The notes: generated from the letters alone by a model not told the origin. A stretch of DNA of 64,000 nucleotides from Streptomyces bikiniensis (GCA_000716465.1 JNWL01000004.1:151495-215494); one strand, 5' to 3'; shown: positions 1 to 9,431, counted from the first letter of the stretch. Translations and numbers: made by a program.

Positions 1-941
1 GTCAGCGGGTCGGTGGTGTGCAGCCACTGGTGGCGGTAGAGCGCCTGGAGGGTGCCGCGCTCGGTGCCCTCCCTGGCCTCGGTGGTGAGGCTGTAGGTCG
101 CGCGGACGGTGCCGGCGTCGTAGCTCCAGTTCACCGTGGAGCCGGTGACGAAGCTGTAGGCGTACGTGCGGTAGGTGGCGAGCGCGTCGGTGGAGGGCAG
201 GACGGCGACGGAGAAGTAGTCCTTGCCGCCGAGTCCGGCGGTGATCGTGGAGCCGGAGACGTTCCAGTCGGTGCCGCTCGGCGAGAAGAGGGCGTAGTGG
301 TGGCCGGCGACGGTGATGCCGAGGACGTTGCCCTGGTCGGCGAAGACGGCCGGCGCGGTGGCGGTGGTGATCCGGGCGTCGCCGCCGGTTCCTCTGGCGT
401 ACACGAAGGGCAGGCCGTGGCCGATGGTGGTGCGCAGGGTGCGGGCGCCGTCGGACCAGTAGGGGGTGACGGTCCAGTCGGACCAGGCGTCGGCCTTGGT
501 GTCGGGCGAGTTCAGACCGGTGAGGCCGAGGGTGAGGTCGCGCTTGTGGGCGAACTCGTACTGGCGCCCGTCGCCCACGATCGCGGGGCTGGTGGGGTAG
601 CCGACCTCCAGGCCGCCGGAGACGGCCTGGTAGGTGAGCGGGTGGCCGTACATGGGGGTGGAGTAGGGGTTGTCCCCGTAGCGCTGGAAGGCGAGGGAGG
701 ACCACCAGTCGTTGGTGGGGACGGGCTTGCCCTGGGCGGCGGCGGTGACCTTGGGGGTGACGGGGGCGCCGGTGTTGGTGGTGGGGCCCGAGGTACCGGC
801 GGGGCGGGTGTCGGAGTAGCTTCCGGCGCCCGCCGGGACGGTGGCCGCGGCCGCGGGGACGGCGGCGGGGCCGAGTCCCACGGCGGCGAGGGCGGAGACC
901 AGGACCAGCGCTGCGGCGGGCCGGGTGCGGGGGGATGGCAT
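1..941 (-). CDS. Secreted GH81 endo-beta-1,3-glucanase, N-terminal part (cut by window edge)
   Basis: The minus-strand frame is open from the ATG at 941 to the window edge, about 313 codons. It begins with a Sec signal (basic start, hydrophobic core, AAA-type cleavage region near residue 33). After a short linker comes a KPVPTNDWWSSL motif, typical of the start of glycoside hydrolase family 81, and the beta-sandwich segments that follow fit that family. The catalytic C-terminal half lies outside the window. GH81 enzymes cut laminarin-type beta-1,3-glucan outside the cell. The gene is divergent from a sugar importer/beta-glucosidase operon, which would take up and finish the products. Family assignment is from motif and layout; substrate is inferred. 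Confidence 0.85.
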   Translation of the reverse strand, partial: MPSPRTRPAAALVLVSALAAVGLGPAAVPAAAATVPAGAGSYSDTRPAGTSGPTTNTGAPVTPKVTAAAQGKPVPTNDWWSSLAFQRYGDNPYSTPMYGHPLTYQAVSGGLEVGYPTSPAIVGDGRQYEFAHKRDLTLGLTGLNSPDTKADAWSDWTVTPYWSDGARTLRTTIGHGLPFVYARGTGGDARITTATAPAVFADQGNVLGITVAGHHYALFSPSGTDWNVSGSTITAGLGGKDYFSVAVLPSTDALATYRTYAYSFVTGSTVNWSYDAGTVRATYSLTTEAREGTERGTLQALYRHQWLHTTDPL

Positions 942-1076
942 GAAGGGGCACCTCATGTCGTCTGCGGCGGATGGAGCTCGGGTGGGTGGAGCTCGGGGTG
1001 CGGAGCCCGGAGGCGGGGACGCGAGTGGGGGCCGGGGCCTGCGTTCGGGAGTCCGGAAGTCCGGCCTCCAGAATGG

Positions 1077-1092
1077 CTGAGAGCGCTCTCAG
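1077..1092. promoter_or_regulatory. Perfect palindrome, probable LacI-family operator (GH81 side)
   Basis: CTGAGAGCGCTCTCAG is a perfect 16-bp palindrome. Its core differs by one symmetric base pair from the CebR/CelR-type operator TGGGAGCGCTCCCA known for actinobacterial cellulose and cello-oligosaccharide genes. It lies 136 bp upstream of the GH81 start. No LacI-type repressor gene is visible in this window. Confidence 0.7.
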
Positions 1093-1229
1093 AGTGACGG
1101 AAACGTAAAACCCGCGAAACGAGCGTGTCAAGAGGTTGAACACGGACGGGAGTCGGGATCTCTTCTCGTCCGTTACGCCTTCGAGCCTTGACGGATGCAC
1201 CACCGCACGGGCACGCTCCCCACGCACGC

Positions 1230-1245
1230 TTGAGAGCGCTCTCAA
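1230..1245. promoter_or_regulatory. Second copy of the LacI-type palindrome (importer side)
   Basis: TTGAGAGCGCTCTCAA shares the 14-bp core TGAGAGCGCTCTCA with the palindrome at 1077 and lies 37 bp upstream of the sugar-binding protein start. A repressor bound here would block the importer operon. Two identical cores in one divergent intergenic region strongly suggest joint control of both transcripts. Confidence 0.72.
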
Positions 1246-1282
1246 CCGCTCTCGCTCGTTCCGGAGCCAAGGGAGGCTTCCC

Positions 1283-2587
1283 ATGCCCATCGCCCGAGCC
1301 GCCAAGAGAGCCGTCGTCCGCCTGGGTGCGGTCACGCTCGCCGGGGCCCTGCTCGCCGCCTGCGGCGGGTCGTCGGACGACTCGTCCTCGGACAGCGCGG
1401 GAGGGAAGGTCACGATCACCGTCGACCTCTTCGGCTCCTTCGGATACAAGGAGGCCGGGCTCTACGCGGAGTACGAGAAGCTCCACCCCGGCGTCACCAT
1501 CAAGCAGACCGACACCGAGGACGAGGCCGACTACTGGAAGTCCCTCCAGACCCGGCTCGCGGGCGGCGCCGGCCTCGCCGACGTGCAGGGCATCGAGGTG
1601 GGCCGCATCGCCTCCGTCGCCCAGCAGCAGGCCGACCGCTTCGAGGACCTGAAGAAGTACGGCGCGGACTCCCTGAAGGACCAGTTCGCCCCCGCCAAGT
1701 GGGCCGCCGCCACCGGCAGGGGCGGCGAGGTCCTCGGCCTCGGCACCGACGTCGGCCCCGAGGCCATGTGCTACCGCACGGACCTCTTCGAGCAGGCCGG
1801 GCTGCCCACCGACCGCGAGGAGCTCGCGAAGAAGTGGGCCACCTGGGACGGCTACCTGGACCTCGGCAAGCAGTACAAGGCGAAGGCCCCCGCCAAGAGC
1901 GCCTGGCTCGACAGCGTCGGCAGCCTCTACTCGATCATGATCGGCCAGGAGAAGGAGCGCTACTACGACGCCTCCGGGAAGCTGATCTGGGAGCAGAACC
2001 CGGCCCTGCGCTCCGCCTGGGACCACGCCGTCCAGGCCGCGGACGCCGGTCTGAGCGCCAAGCTCGACCAGTGGTCCCCGCAGTGGAACCAGGCCTTCTC
2101 CGCCGGGTCCTTCGCCACCATCCCGTGCCCCGCCTGGATGCTCGGCTACATCAAGGGCCAGGCCGGCGAGGCCGGCAAGGGCAAGTGGGACGTGGCCGAG
2201 CTGCCCGGCGGCGCCGGCAACTGGGGCGGCTCCTACCTGGCCGTGCCCAAGGCCGCGAAGCACAAGAAGGAGGCGTACGAGCTGATCAAGTGGCTCACCG
2301 CCCCCGAGCAGCAGACCACGCTCTTCCAGAAGCAGGGCAACTTCCCCTCCGCCACCGGCGCCATCGAGAAGGTCGCCGACGCGAAGGACCCGTTCTTCTC
2401 GAACGCCCCCATCGGCAAGATCTTCGGTGAGGCGGCCAAGGAGGCCCCGGTCCAGGTCCTCGGCGTCCACGACCAGAACATCGCCCAGCAGATCACCAAC
2501 GCCCTGAGCGAGGTCGAGCGCAAGGGCACGGCACCCGAGAAGGCCTGGTCGAACGCCAAGAAGGGCGTCGAGAACACCATCGGCTGA
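1283..2587 (+). CDS. Sugar ABC transporter substrate-binding lipoprotein
   Basis: This 434-residue family 1 extracellular solute-binding protein starts at the ATG at 1283; upstream in-frame codons run through the operator and are not coding. Residues 1-27 form a lipoprotein signal ending in a LLAAC lipobox, with Cys27 as the lipidation site. The body has the usual sugar-binder pattern and aromatic residues suited to stacking on sugar rings. It is the first gene of an importer operon (permeases at 2680 and 3657, beta-glucosidase at 4641). The ligand is probably a beta-glucan oligosaccharide, inferred from the GH81 and GH1 neighbours. No ATPase is encoded here; Streptomyces sugar importers commonly share MsiK, an inference not testable in this window. 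Confidence 0.9.
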   Translation: MPIARAAKRAVVRLGAVTLAGALLAACGGSSDDSSSDSAGGKVTITVDLFGSFGYKEAGLYAEYEKLHPGVTIKQTDTEDEADYWKSLQTRLAGGAGLADVQGIEVGRIASVAQQQADRFEDLKKYGADSLKDQFAPAKWAAATGRGGEVLGLGTDVGPEAMCYRTDLFEQAGLPTDREELAKKWATWDGYLDLGKQYKAKAPAKSAWLDSVGSLYSIMIGQEKERYYDASGKLIWEQNPALRSAWDHAVQAADAGLSAKLDQWSPQWNQAFSAGSFATIPCPAWMLGYIKGQAGEAGKGKWDVAELPGGAGNWGGSYLAVPKAAKHKKEAYELIKWLTAPEQQTTLFQKQGNFPSATGAIEKVADAKDPFFSNAPIGKIFGEAAKEAPVQVLGVHDQNIAQQITNALSEVERKGTAPEKAWSNAKKGVENTIG

Positions 2588-2597
2588 CCCGCGCCGC

Positions 2598-2637
2598 CGG
2601 ACGGACGCCCCCCGACGTCACCGAGGGGGTCCGTCCG
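2598..2637 (+). terminator. Intra-operon stem-loop after the binding-protein gene
   Basis: CGGACGGAC-G-CCCCC pairs with GGGGG-TCCGTCCG, a stem of about 13-14 bp with one bulge, just downstream of the stop codon. Such hairpins after binding-protein genes usually act as partial terminators or 3' mRNA stabilisers, giving more binding protein than permease. Confidence 0.6.
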
Positions 2638-2679
2638 CCCCGCCTCCCCCGCTCCGACCCCACACCGAAGGGCCGCACC

Positions 2680-3660
2680 GTGACCCTCACCGCACCCGAG
2701 ACACCGGCCGGTCCCCGGCAGGCCCGGCCGAAGCCGGCCGCGCCGCCCCGGCGGCCCGGACCCGCCCGGCGGACCTGGCAGAAGGTCTCCCCGTACGCCT
2801 ACGTCGCCCCGTTCTTCACCCTGTTCGCCGCCTTCGGCCTCTTCCCGCTGATCTACACGGCCTTCGTCTCGCTGTACCGGGTGGAGCTCCAGACGCCCGG
2901 CGACATGGAGTGGCGCGGCCTCGGCAACTACACCGCGCTCTTCGGTGACGAGTACTTCTGGACCTCGCTGCGCAACACCTTCACCATCGGCGTGCTCTCC
3001 ACCGTGCCGCAGCTGGTCATGGCCCTCGGCCTCGCGCACCTCCTGAACTACCGGATGCGCGGCCGCACCTTCCTGCGCACGGCCGTGCTGCTGCCGTACG
3101 CCACCTCGGTCGCCGCCGCCACCCTCGTCTTCGCCCAGCTCTTCGGGCGGGACTTCGGCCTCATCAACTACGCGCTCGGGCTCGTCGGCGTCGACCCGGT
3201 CGACTGGCAGAACGGCACGGTGGCCTCGCAGATCGCCGTGTCGACGGTCGTCGTCTGGCGCTGGACCGGCTACAACGCGCTGATCTACCTGGCCGGCATG
3301 CAGTCGATCCCGAACGAGCTGTACGAGGCGGCCGCGATGGACGGGGCCTCGCGCTGGCGCCAGTTCTTCCACGTCACGCTGCCCGGGCTGCGGCCCACCA
3401 TCCTCTTCACCGTCATCGTCTCCACGATCGGGGCGACCCAGCTGTTCGGCGAGCCGCTGCTGCTCGAAGGGTCGATCTCGGGCGGCATCTCGCACCAGTA
3501 CCAGACGCTCGGGCTCTACATGTACGAGCAGGGCTGGGGCTTCTTCCACCTGGGCCGGGCCGCCGCCATCGCCTGGGTGATGTTCCTGCTCATCGTGGTG
3601 CTGGTCGGGGTCAACGCCCTGATCGCGCGCCGCCGTTCCCGCAAGGAGGCCGGCCGATGA
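2680..3660 (+). CDS. Sugar ABC transporter permease (MalF type)
   Basis: A 326-residue membrane protein starting at the GTG at 2680. A basic, Pro-rich N-terminal tail of about 30 residues precedes six predicted membrane segments. The EAA loop that docks the ATPase is visible near residues 208-235 (ELYEAAAMDGASRWRQFF, then LPGLRP). It would form the heterodimeric channel with the next gene, whose start overlaps its stop by 4 bp (ATGA), indicating translational coupling. Substrate specificity cannot be read from the permease itself. Confidence 0.9.
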   Translation: MTLTAPETPAGPRQARPKPAAPPRRPGPARRTWQKVSPYAYVAPFFTLFAAFGLFPLIYTAFVSLYRVELQTPGDMEWRGLGNYTALFGDEYFWTSLRNTFTIGVLSTVPQLVMALGLAHLLNYRMRGRTFLRTAVLLPYATSVAAATLVFAQLFGRDFGLINYALGLVGVDPVDWQNGTVASQIAVSTVVVWRWTGYNALIYLAGMQSIPNELYEAAAMDGASRWRQFFHVTLPGLRPTILFTVIVSTIGATQLFGEPLLLEGSISGGISHQYQTLGLYMYEQGWGFFHLGRAAAIAWVMFLLIVVLVGVNALIARRRSRKEAGR

Positions 3661-4577
3661 CCGCGCCGATCGCCCCGGCGGCGCCCGCCGCTCCCCCGGC
3701 CGCCCCGCCCGCCCCGGAGCCGGGCCGGGCGCCGCGCCGGGGGGCCTCCCGGGCGGGCCGCACCCTGCACGCGGGCCCGCTCGCGTACGGCATCCTGATC
3801 GTCGCCGTGCTGTTCTCGGCGTTCCCGTTCTACTGGACGATCGTCGCCGCCAGCCGCTCCAACGCCGATCTGGCGAAGGTCCCGCCGACGCTGCTCCCGG
3901 GGCCGAACCTGATCAAGAACTTCGAGGCGGTCCTCGAAGAGGCCGACATCGGCAAGGCGCTGCTCAACTCGTTCCTCGTCTCCGGCTCGATCACCCTCGG
4001 CACCGTCCTGTGCTGCACCCTGGCCGGCTTCGCCTTCGCCAAGCTGCGCTTCAAGGGCCGGGGCGCGCTGCTCGCGGTCACCGTCGGCACCATGATGATC
4101 CCGCCGCAGCTGGGCGTGATCCCGCTGTTCATGCTGATCGCCGAGCTGGGCTGGGTGAACCAGCTCCAGTCGGTGATCCTGCCGGGCCTGGTCTCCGCGT
4201 TCGGGGTGTTCTTCATGCGCCAGTACCTGGTGCAGTCGCTGCCCGACGAGCTGATCGAGGCGGCCCGGGTGGACGGCGCGTCCACCGCCAGGATCTTCTG
4301 GTCGATCGTCGTGCCGATCGCCCGGCCCGGCATGGCCGTGCTCGGTCTGCTGACCTTCATGGCCTCGTGGAACGACTTCTTCTGGCCCGTCGTCGCCCTG
4401 ACCTCCTCCGAGCCCACCGTCCAGGTCGCCCTGCGCCAGCTCGGCGGCGGGTACGTCCACGACCAGTCCGTGATCATGGCGGGCACGCTGCTCGGCACCC
4501 TGCCGGTGCTGCTCGTCTTCGGCCTGCTCGGCCGGCAGATCGTCGGCGGCATCATGCAGGGCGCCGTCAAGGGCTGA
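3657..4577 (+). CDS. Sugar ABC transporter permease (MalG type)
   Basis: A 306-residue inner-membrane protein of the carbohydrate-uptake CUT1 family. A Pro/Ala-rich cytoplasmic tail of about 40 residues precedes the first membrane helix. The EAA loop reads ELIEAARVDGASTARIFW followed by VPIARP. It overlaps the upstream permease gene by 4 bp and completes the binding protein/permease/permease set. The beta-glucosidase gene follows after 63 bp. Confidence 0.9.
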   Translation: MTAPIAPAAPAAPPAAPPAPEPGRAPRRGASRAGRTLHAGPLAYGILIVAVLFSAFPFYWTIVAASRSNADLAKVPPTLLPGPNLIKNFEAVLEEADIGKALLNSFLVSGSITLGTVLCCTLAGFAFAKLRFKGRGALLAVTVGTMMIPPQLGVIPLFMLIAELGWVNQLQSVILPGLVSAFGVFFMRQYLVQSLPDELIEAARVDGASTARIFWSIVVPIARPGMAVLGLLTFMASWNDFFWPVVALTSSEPTVQVALRQLGGGYVHDQSVIMAGTLLGTLPVLLVFGLLGRQIVGGIMQGAVKG

Positions 4578-4640
4578 CCGCCCCCCCCTCTCCTCCCACC
4601 CCTCCCCGCCGAACGTCTCACCCCAGGGAGTTCCCACCCC

Positions 4641-6044
4641 ATGACCGCGCTCGACGCCCGCACCGACCCGGCGACCACGCTCCGCTTCCCCGAGGGCTTC
4701 CGCTGGGGCACCGCCACCGCCGCCTACCAGATCGAGGGGGCGGCGGCCGAGGACGGCCGCACGCCGTCCATCTGGGACACCTTCAGCCGTACGCCGGGCA
4801 AGGTCCGCAACGGCGACACCGGCGACATCGCCGCCGACCACTACCACCGGCTCGACGAGGACGTCGCCCTGATGCGCCGGCTCGGCGTGACCGACTACCG
4901 CTTCTCGATCGCCTGGCCCCGGGTCCAGCCCACCGGGCGCGGTCCGGCCGTCCGCAAGGGCCTGGACTTCTACCGGCGCCTGGCCGACTCCCTCCTGGAG
5001 GCCGGGATCCGGCCCGTGGCGACGCTCTACCACTGGGACCTGCCGCAGGAGCTGGAGGACGCGGGCGGCTGGCCGCACCGGGAGACCGCACACCGCTTCG
5101 CCGAGTACGCGGGCATCATGGCGGACGCGCTCGGGGACCGGGTGGCGACCTGGACCACGCTCAACGAGCCGTGGTGCGCCGCCTTCCTCGGCTACGGCAA
5201 CGGCGTGCACGCGCCGGGCCGCACCGACGACCTGGCCGCGCTGCGCGCCGCCCACCACCTCAACCTGGCGCACGGCCTGGGGGCGCGGGCGCTGCGCGGC
5301 GCGCTGCCCGCCTCCGCCGAGGTCTCCCTGACCCTCAACCTGCACGCCGTACGGGCCCTCACGCAGGCTCCCGAGGACCTGGACGCGGCCCGCCGGATCG
5401 ACGCCGTCGGCAACCGGATCTTCCTGGACCCGGTCTTCCACGGGCGGCTCCCGGAGGACCTGGTCCGCGACACCGCGCCGGTCACGGACTGGGCGTTCGT
5501 CCGGGACGGCGACCTGGAGGCGGCCGCCGCGCCGATCGACTCGCTCGGCATCAACTACTACTCCCCGTCCGTGGTCGCGGCGGGCTCCTCGGAGTCGCCG
5601 TCGCCGTGGGCGGGCGCGGAGCGGCACGTGCGGTTCGTGCCGGCGCCGGGGCCGCGCACGGCCATGGACTGGCCGGTGGACGCGGACGGCCTGCACGAGC
5701 TGCTGATCCGGCTGCGGGACGAGCTGCCGGGCGTACCGCTGGTGATCACGGAGAACGGGGCGGCGTACGACGACTACGCCGACCCGTCGGGGAACGTGAA
5801 GGACCCGGAGCGGGTGGCCTATCTGCACGCGCACCTGGCGGCGGTGCACCGGGCCCTGGAGGACGGGGCGGACGTGCGGGGCTACTTCCTGTGGTCGCTC
5901 CTGGACAACTTCGAGTGGGCGTACGGCTACAGCAAGCGGTTCGGCATCGTCCACGTGGACTTCGCGACGCAGCGGCGGACGCTGAAGGACAGCGCCCGCT
6001 GGTACGCGGAGGTGATCGCCCGGGGCGGCCTCGCGGAGGAGTGA
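4641..6044 (+). CDS. GH1 family beta-glucosidase
   Basis: A 467-residue cytoplasmic glycoside hydrolase family 1 enzyme without a signal peptide, starting at the ATG at 4641. The acid/base Glu176 lies in TLNEPW and the nucleophile Glu371 in ITENG, at the usual family spacing. It would hydrolyse imported beta-glucosides to glucose. As last gene of the importer operon behind two LacI-type palindromes, opposite a secreted GH81 beta-1,3-glucanase, its natural substrates are probably laminaribiose-like oligosaccharides. Cellobiose is the main alternative, since the operators resemble CebR sites. Confidence 0.93.
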   Translation: MTALDARTDPATTLRFPEGFRWGTATAAYQIEGAAAEDGRTPSIWDTFSRTPGKVRNGDTGDIAADHYHRLDEDVALMRRLGVTDYRFSIAWPRVQPTGRGPAVRKGLDFYRRLADSLLEAGIRPVATLYHWDLPQELEDAGGWPHRETAHRFAEYAGIMADALGDRVATWTTLNEPWCAAFLGYGNGVHAPGRTDDLAALRAAHHLNLAHGLGARALRGALPASAEVSLTLNLHAVRALTQAPEDLDAARRIDAVGNRIFLDPVFHGRLPEDLVRDTAPVTDWAFVRDGDLEAAAAPIDSLGINYYSPSVVAAGSSESPSPWAGAERHVRFVPAPGPRTAMDWPVDADGLHELLIRLRDELPGVPLVITENGAAYDDYADPSGNVKDPERVAYLHAHLAAVHRALEDGADVRGYFLWSLLDNFEWAYGYSKRFGIVHVDFATQRRTLKDSARWYAEVIARGGLAEE

Positions 6045-6062
6045 CGGCCCCGGGAACGCGAG

Positions 6063-6086
6063 GAGGGGGTGCCTCGGCACCCCCTC
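6063..6086. terminator. Bidirectional terminator between convergent genes
   Basis: GAGGGGGTGCC and GGCACCCCCTC form a perfect 11-bp stem with a 2-nt loop, between the ends of the beta-glucosidase (+) and the protease (-). Confidence 0.75.
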
Positions 6087-6128
6087 GGAGCCGCGGCACC
6101 CCCGGTCACCGCGAGGACGGACCCCGTG

Positions 6129-7493
6129 TCAGACGCGCTGCCACAGGGCGGGGACGTTGGACGGTTCCCAGCCGGTCTGGGCCTGGTGGCCCTGGAGGCA
6201 GCGGTAGGTGGAGCCGCCGTAGGTGACGGTGTCACCGGCCTTGTAGACCTTGCCGGCCGCCCAGGTGCCGCCCGGCTCCGGCTCGGGGCCGGGACCCGGG
6301 CCCGGGTCGGTGGTGGTCTTCAGGGTCAGGCCGTAGTTCTGGAGGATCGGGTTCAGCGGCTGGAAGAAGGTCGTGCCGCCGCTGGAGCAGTTGCCGGAGC
6401 CGCCCGAGGTCACGCCCTGGGCCTGGCTGCCGGAGATGTACGAGCCGCCGGAGTCGCCGGGCTCGGCGCAGACCGTCGTGCGGGTGACGCCCGAGATGGT
6501 GCCCTCGGGGTAGGTGACGCTGGTGTTGTGCTGCTGCACGGTGCCGCAGTGCCAGCCGGTGGTCGAGCCGGAGCGGCAGACGGAGGAGCCGACGGGCTGC
6601 AGGACCGAGCCGGTCACCTGGACGTTGGCGCCGCCCGCGCCCTTCACGTACGGGGTGGCGGTCCAGTTGGAGTTGGTGGCGACCCAGGCCATGTCGCTGC
6701 CGGGGAAGACCGAGGCCTGGAAGCTGCCCTGGGCGACCTGGTTGTAGCCGCTGGTGGAGGTGCCGGCGCGACCGCAGTGGCCGGCCGTGGCGAAGCCCTG
6801 CGTGGTGCCCTTGGTGATCGGGAAGCCGACGGAGCAGCGCCCGCTGCCGTTCATGTAGTACGCGTCGCCGCCCCGGAGGTCGTACAGCGGGCGGGGCGCC
6901 TCGGCGGTGCGGACCACCTTCACGAGGTCACGGGGGACGCCGGTGGCGGCGACGAGCCGCGCGCCGGCCCCGGCGCGCGCCTCCTCGACGACGAGGACGT
7001 TGGCCCGGACGTCGACGTAGCGGACGGGCACGTCGGCGGTGGCGGCCCGGTCCAGGGCCTCCTTGGCCCGCTCCAGGGCGCTCAGACCGTGCGTCACGAC
7101 CTCGGCGTGCGCGCCCGCGGCGCGGATCGCGGCGGCGTCAGCGGCGCGGGTGGTGGCCACGGTCAGGGTGCCGGACTCGGCACCGTCCACCCAGGCGCCG
7201 GCGAAGGCGCCGCCCAGGTCCAGGCGGAGCCCGGCGGCGCGGGCCCCGGCCTCGGCCTCGTTGGCGAGCCGGTTCTCGGCCTGGGCGCGGGTGAGACCCA
7301 GGTCGCGCTGCATGGCGCGGAGGAGTTCGGGCTGGGCCGAGGCGGCGCCGAGGGCGTCGGCGGCCGTTCTGACGGTGGGGGCGCGGTCCTTGTCGTGCGG
7401 CGCCGCGGTGGCGGAACCGGCCTGGAGGCCGGCCAGTGCCAGGCCGGCGGCGGCCAGCACGGTACACGCCGTGCGGGCGTGTCGTCGGAGCAT
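6129..7493 (-). CDS. Streptogrisin-C-like secreted S1 protease with chitin-binding domain
   Basis: A 454-residue secreted serine endopeptidase of the alpha-lytic protease/streptogrisin group. It has a signal peptide (about 1-30), a long propeptide with alpha-lytic-type pro-region (about 45-205), and a mature chymotrypsin-like domain with His239 (TAGHCG), Asp267 and Ser348 (GDSGGS). A Pro/Gly/Glu linker (about 396-409) leads to a C-terminal carbohydrate-binding module 5/12 ending in GWEPSNVPALWQ. The propeptide normally folds and then inhibits the mature enzyme. The architecture matches streptogrisin C, which carries the same chitin-binding tail. The gene stands alone, convergent with the beta-glucosidase. 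Confidence 0.93.
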   Translation of the reverse strand: MLRRHARTACTVLAAAGLALAGLQAGSATAAPHDKDRAPTVRTAADALGAASAQPELLRAMQRDLGLTRAQAENRLANEAEAGARAAGLRLDLGGAFAGAWVDGAESGTLTVATTRAADAAAIRAAGAHAEVVTHGLSALERAKEALDRAATADVPVRYVDVRANVLVVEEARAGAGARLVAATGVPRDLVKVVRTAEAPRPLYDLRGGDAYYMNGSGRCSVGFPITKGTTQGFATAGHCGRAGTSTSGYNQVAQGSFQASVFPGSDMAWVATNSNWTATPYVKGAGGANVQVTGSVLQPVGSSVCRSGSTTGWHCGTVQQHNTSVTYPEGTISGVTRTTVCAEPGDSGGSYISGSQAQGVTSGGSGNCSSGGTTFFQPLNPILQNYGLTLKTTTDPGPGPGPEPEPGGTWAAGKVYKAGDTVTYGGSTYRCLQGHQAQTGWEPSNVPALWQRV

Positions 7494-7569
7494 GGGGAGT
7501 CTCCTCGGTTGGCGGTGGGGGATCTGCTGAAACCGTAGGGATCCCGCCGGGGAGACGGCAGTTGCCAGT

Positions 7570-7602
7570 CGGCCCCTGCCACGGCGTTATGGGCGGGGGC
7601 CG
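7570..7602 (-). terminator. Probable terminator of the LysR gene
   Basis: CGGCCCCTGCC pairs with GGCGGGGGCCG (one T-G pair) around an 11-nt loop, just downstream of the LysR gene on the minus strand. Confidence 0.5.
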
Positions 7603-7635
7603 AAGGGGCGGTACGGACGGGGGTTCGGGTGCGCG

Positions 7636-8583
7636 TCAGCGCGGGGTGCCCTCGCGGGGCGCCGGGGTCGTCGTGCGGCCGGCGCTGCGGGCCAGGGCCT
7701 CCTCGTGGGCGGCCCTGGTGTGGTGCAGTACGGCGGCGGCGCGGCCGGCGGCCCGGCCCTCGGGGTGCCAGCCGAGCAGGTGGCGCCAGATCAGCGGCGC
7801 GCCGGCGAGGGGCCGGGTCACGAGGCCGGGGGTGACGGGGAAGGTGGCCCGGCACAGGCCGACGGCCCGGCCGACCTGGACCAGGTGCACACAGGAGGCG
7901 GTGTCCGTCTCGTACACGCAGGCCGGGGTGAACCCGGCGCGTACGCACGCGGCGGCGAAGCAGTCGCCGAAACAGCCGTCGCCCGGCACGTCGGTCCAGG
8001 CCTCCGCCGCCAGTTCGGCCAGGTCGATCTCGGCGCGGGGCGCCAGCGGGTGGTCGGCGGCCAGCATCACGTAGACCGGATCGCGGGCGACCTCCGTCCA
8101 GGCGAGCCGGCCCGCCTCGGGCGGGCCGCTCTCGCCGCAGACCCCGACGAGGGCGAAGTCGAGCCGGCCCGCGACCACCCCGCCGGCGATCTCCCGCTCC
8201 GACCAGGAGGTGTACGTCGTGACCGGCGCCCCGGGGTCGGTGCGGGCGATCCGGTCGACGAGGCCGCCGAGCAGCGGGCCGTGCGTGCCGCCGAGCCGGT
8301 AGCCCTCCGCCCCGTCCCGGGCGAACCGCACCGCCTCCTCCTGGAGTTCGCACACGGCGGGCAGCACCACGCGGGCGCGTTCCAGGACGAGGTCGCCGAG
8401 GGCCGTGGTCCGCACGCCCTCCCGGCCCCGCTCGAACAGCTCGCCGCCCAGGGCGCGTTCGATCCGCTTGAGCTGGGCGCTGAGGGCGGGCTGCGCGAGG
8501 CCGAGCGCGGTGGCGGCGCGGGTGAGACTCCCCGCGTCCGCGATGGCCCGGATCGTCTTGAGGTGCCTCAGCTCCAAGTCCAT
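7636..8583 (-). CDS. LysR-family transcriptional regulator
   Basis: A 315-residue regulator starting at the ATG at 8583. Residues 1-60 form the winged-helix DNA-binding domain (LRHLKTIRAIADAGSLTRAA, then LAQPALSAQLKRIERALG). Residues 90-300 form the periplasmic-binding-like effector domain. The C-terminal region contains several Cys and His residues (about residues 195-225) that could affect sensing, though this is speculative. It is divergent from the GPP34-like gene across 154 bp, so that gene is a candidate target. No ligand can be assigned. Confidence 0.88.
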   Translation of the reverse strand: MDLELRHLKTIRAIADAGSLTRAATALGLAQPALSAQLKRIERALGGELFERGREGVRTTALGDLVLERARVVLPAVCELQEEAVRFARDGAEGYRLGGTHGPLLGGLVDRIARTDPGAPVTTYTSWSEREIAGGVVAGRLDFALVGVCGESGPPEAGRLAWTEVARDPVYVMLAADHPLAPRAEIDLAELAAEAWTDVPGDGCFGDCFAAACVRAGFTPACVYETDTASCVHLVQVGRAVGLCRATFPVTPGLVTRPLAGAPLIWRHLLGWHPEGRAAGRAAAVLHHTRAAHEEALARSAGRTTTPAPREGTPR

Positions 8584-8737
8584 ACGGAGAGCTTGGCGTC
8601 CCGCGCCCGGGAGGTCCAGACCAACGACGGCCCTCCACGACGGGAACCAGGGGGAAACGTTCCGCCGTCCTTCCGTGCGAGAAGACGGCCGGCCGGAAGA
8701 ACGGGCGCCGGGAACGTACGACAGCAGGAGGTACCGG

Positions 8738-9403
8738 GTGACGGTCACGCTCGCGGAGGAGATCATGCTGCTCTCGCTCGACGACGGGTCGGGTGCCGCG
8801 AAGGAGAAGCAGTCCGCCGCGTGGGCCGTCGCCGGCGGCCTCCTGCTCGACCTCGTCCTGGCCGGGCGCGTGGCGGTCGACGGGGGACGCCTCCGGGTGG
8901 CGGACAAGACGCCCACGGACGTCCCGCTCCTCGACGAGCGGCTGCGGCTGATCACCGAGTGGGCGGGGCGGAGGAGGCGGGCCCCGAAGGCCACGGAGTG
9001 GCTGACGAAGGACTGCCCCAGGGCCGTGAAGGCCACGACCGAGAGCCTGCAGGGGCGGGGGCTCGTCCGGGCCGAGCAGCGCAGGGTCCTGGGGCTCTTC
9101 CCCGTCACCCGCTACCCGGAGGCGGACGGCTCCGTGGAGCGCGAGCTGCGGGACCGGCTGGGGGCCGTGGTCCTCGGCGGCGCCGAGCCCGACACGCGCA
9201 CGGCGGGCCTCCTCGCCCTCGTGCACGGGGCGAAGCTGCACCGCGTGGCCTTTCCCGACGTGCCGCGCAGGGAGATCGCCCCGCGCCTGGAGGAGATCGC
9301 GGCCGGTCAGTGGGCGGCCGAGGACGTGCGCCGCGCGATCCGCGACATGCAGGCGGCGATGGTCGCGGTCATGGCGGCCACGATGGTCACGGTCACGAGC
9401 TGA
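8738..9403 (+). CDS. GPP34 (Golgi phosphoprotein 3-like) family protein
   Basis: A 221-residue protein starting at GTG 8738 with an AGGAG ribosome site 7 bp upstream. Features typical of the GPP34/Vps74 fold are the opening LAEEIMLLSLDD, the central LLLDLVLAGRV segment and the WLTKDCP and GLVRAEQRRVLGLFPVTRYP stretches. Eukaryotic members bind phosphatidylinositol 4-phosphate. Streptomyces encode many copies of unknown role, sometimes linked to lipid binding or development. It ends with a short alternating hydrophobic/Thr tail. It stands alone opposite a LysR gene. Family is confident; function is not. Confidence 0.85.
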   Translation: MTVTLAEEIMLLSLDDGSGAAKEKQSAAWAVAGGLLLDLVLAGRVAVDGGRLRVADKTPTDVPLLDERLRLITEWAGRRRRAPKATEWLTKDCPRAVKATTESLQGRGLVRAEQRRVLGLFPVTRYPEADGSVERELRDRLGAVVLGGAEPDTRTAGLLALVHGAKLHRVAFPDVPRREIAPRLEEIAAGQWAAEDVRRAIRDMQAAMVAVMAATMVTVTS

Positions 9404-9431
9404 GGGCTGCCGGGGACGGCCGCCGGGGACT

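Noticed and set aside
3516..6080. Long minus-strand open frame opposite the permease and beta-glucosidase genes
   Set aside because: Antisense shadow of clear GH1 and permease genes; low complexity and no domain pattern.
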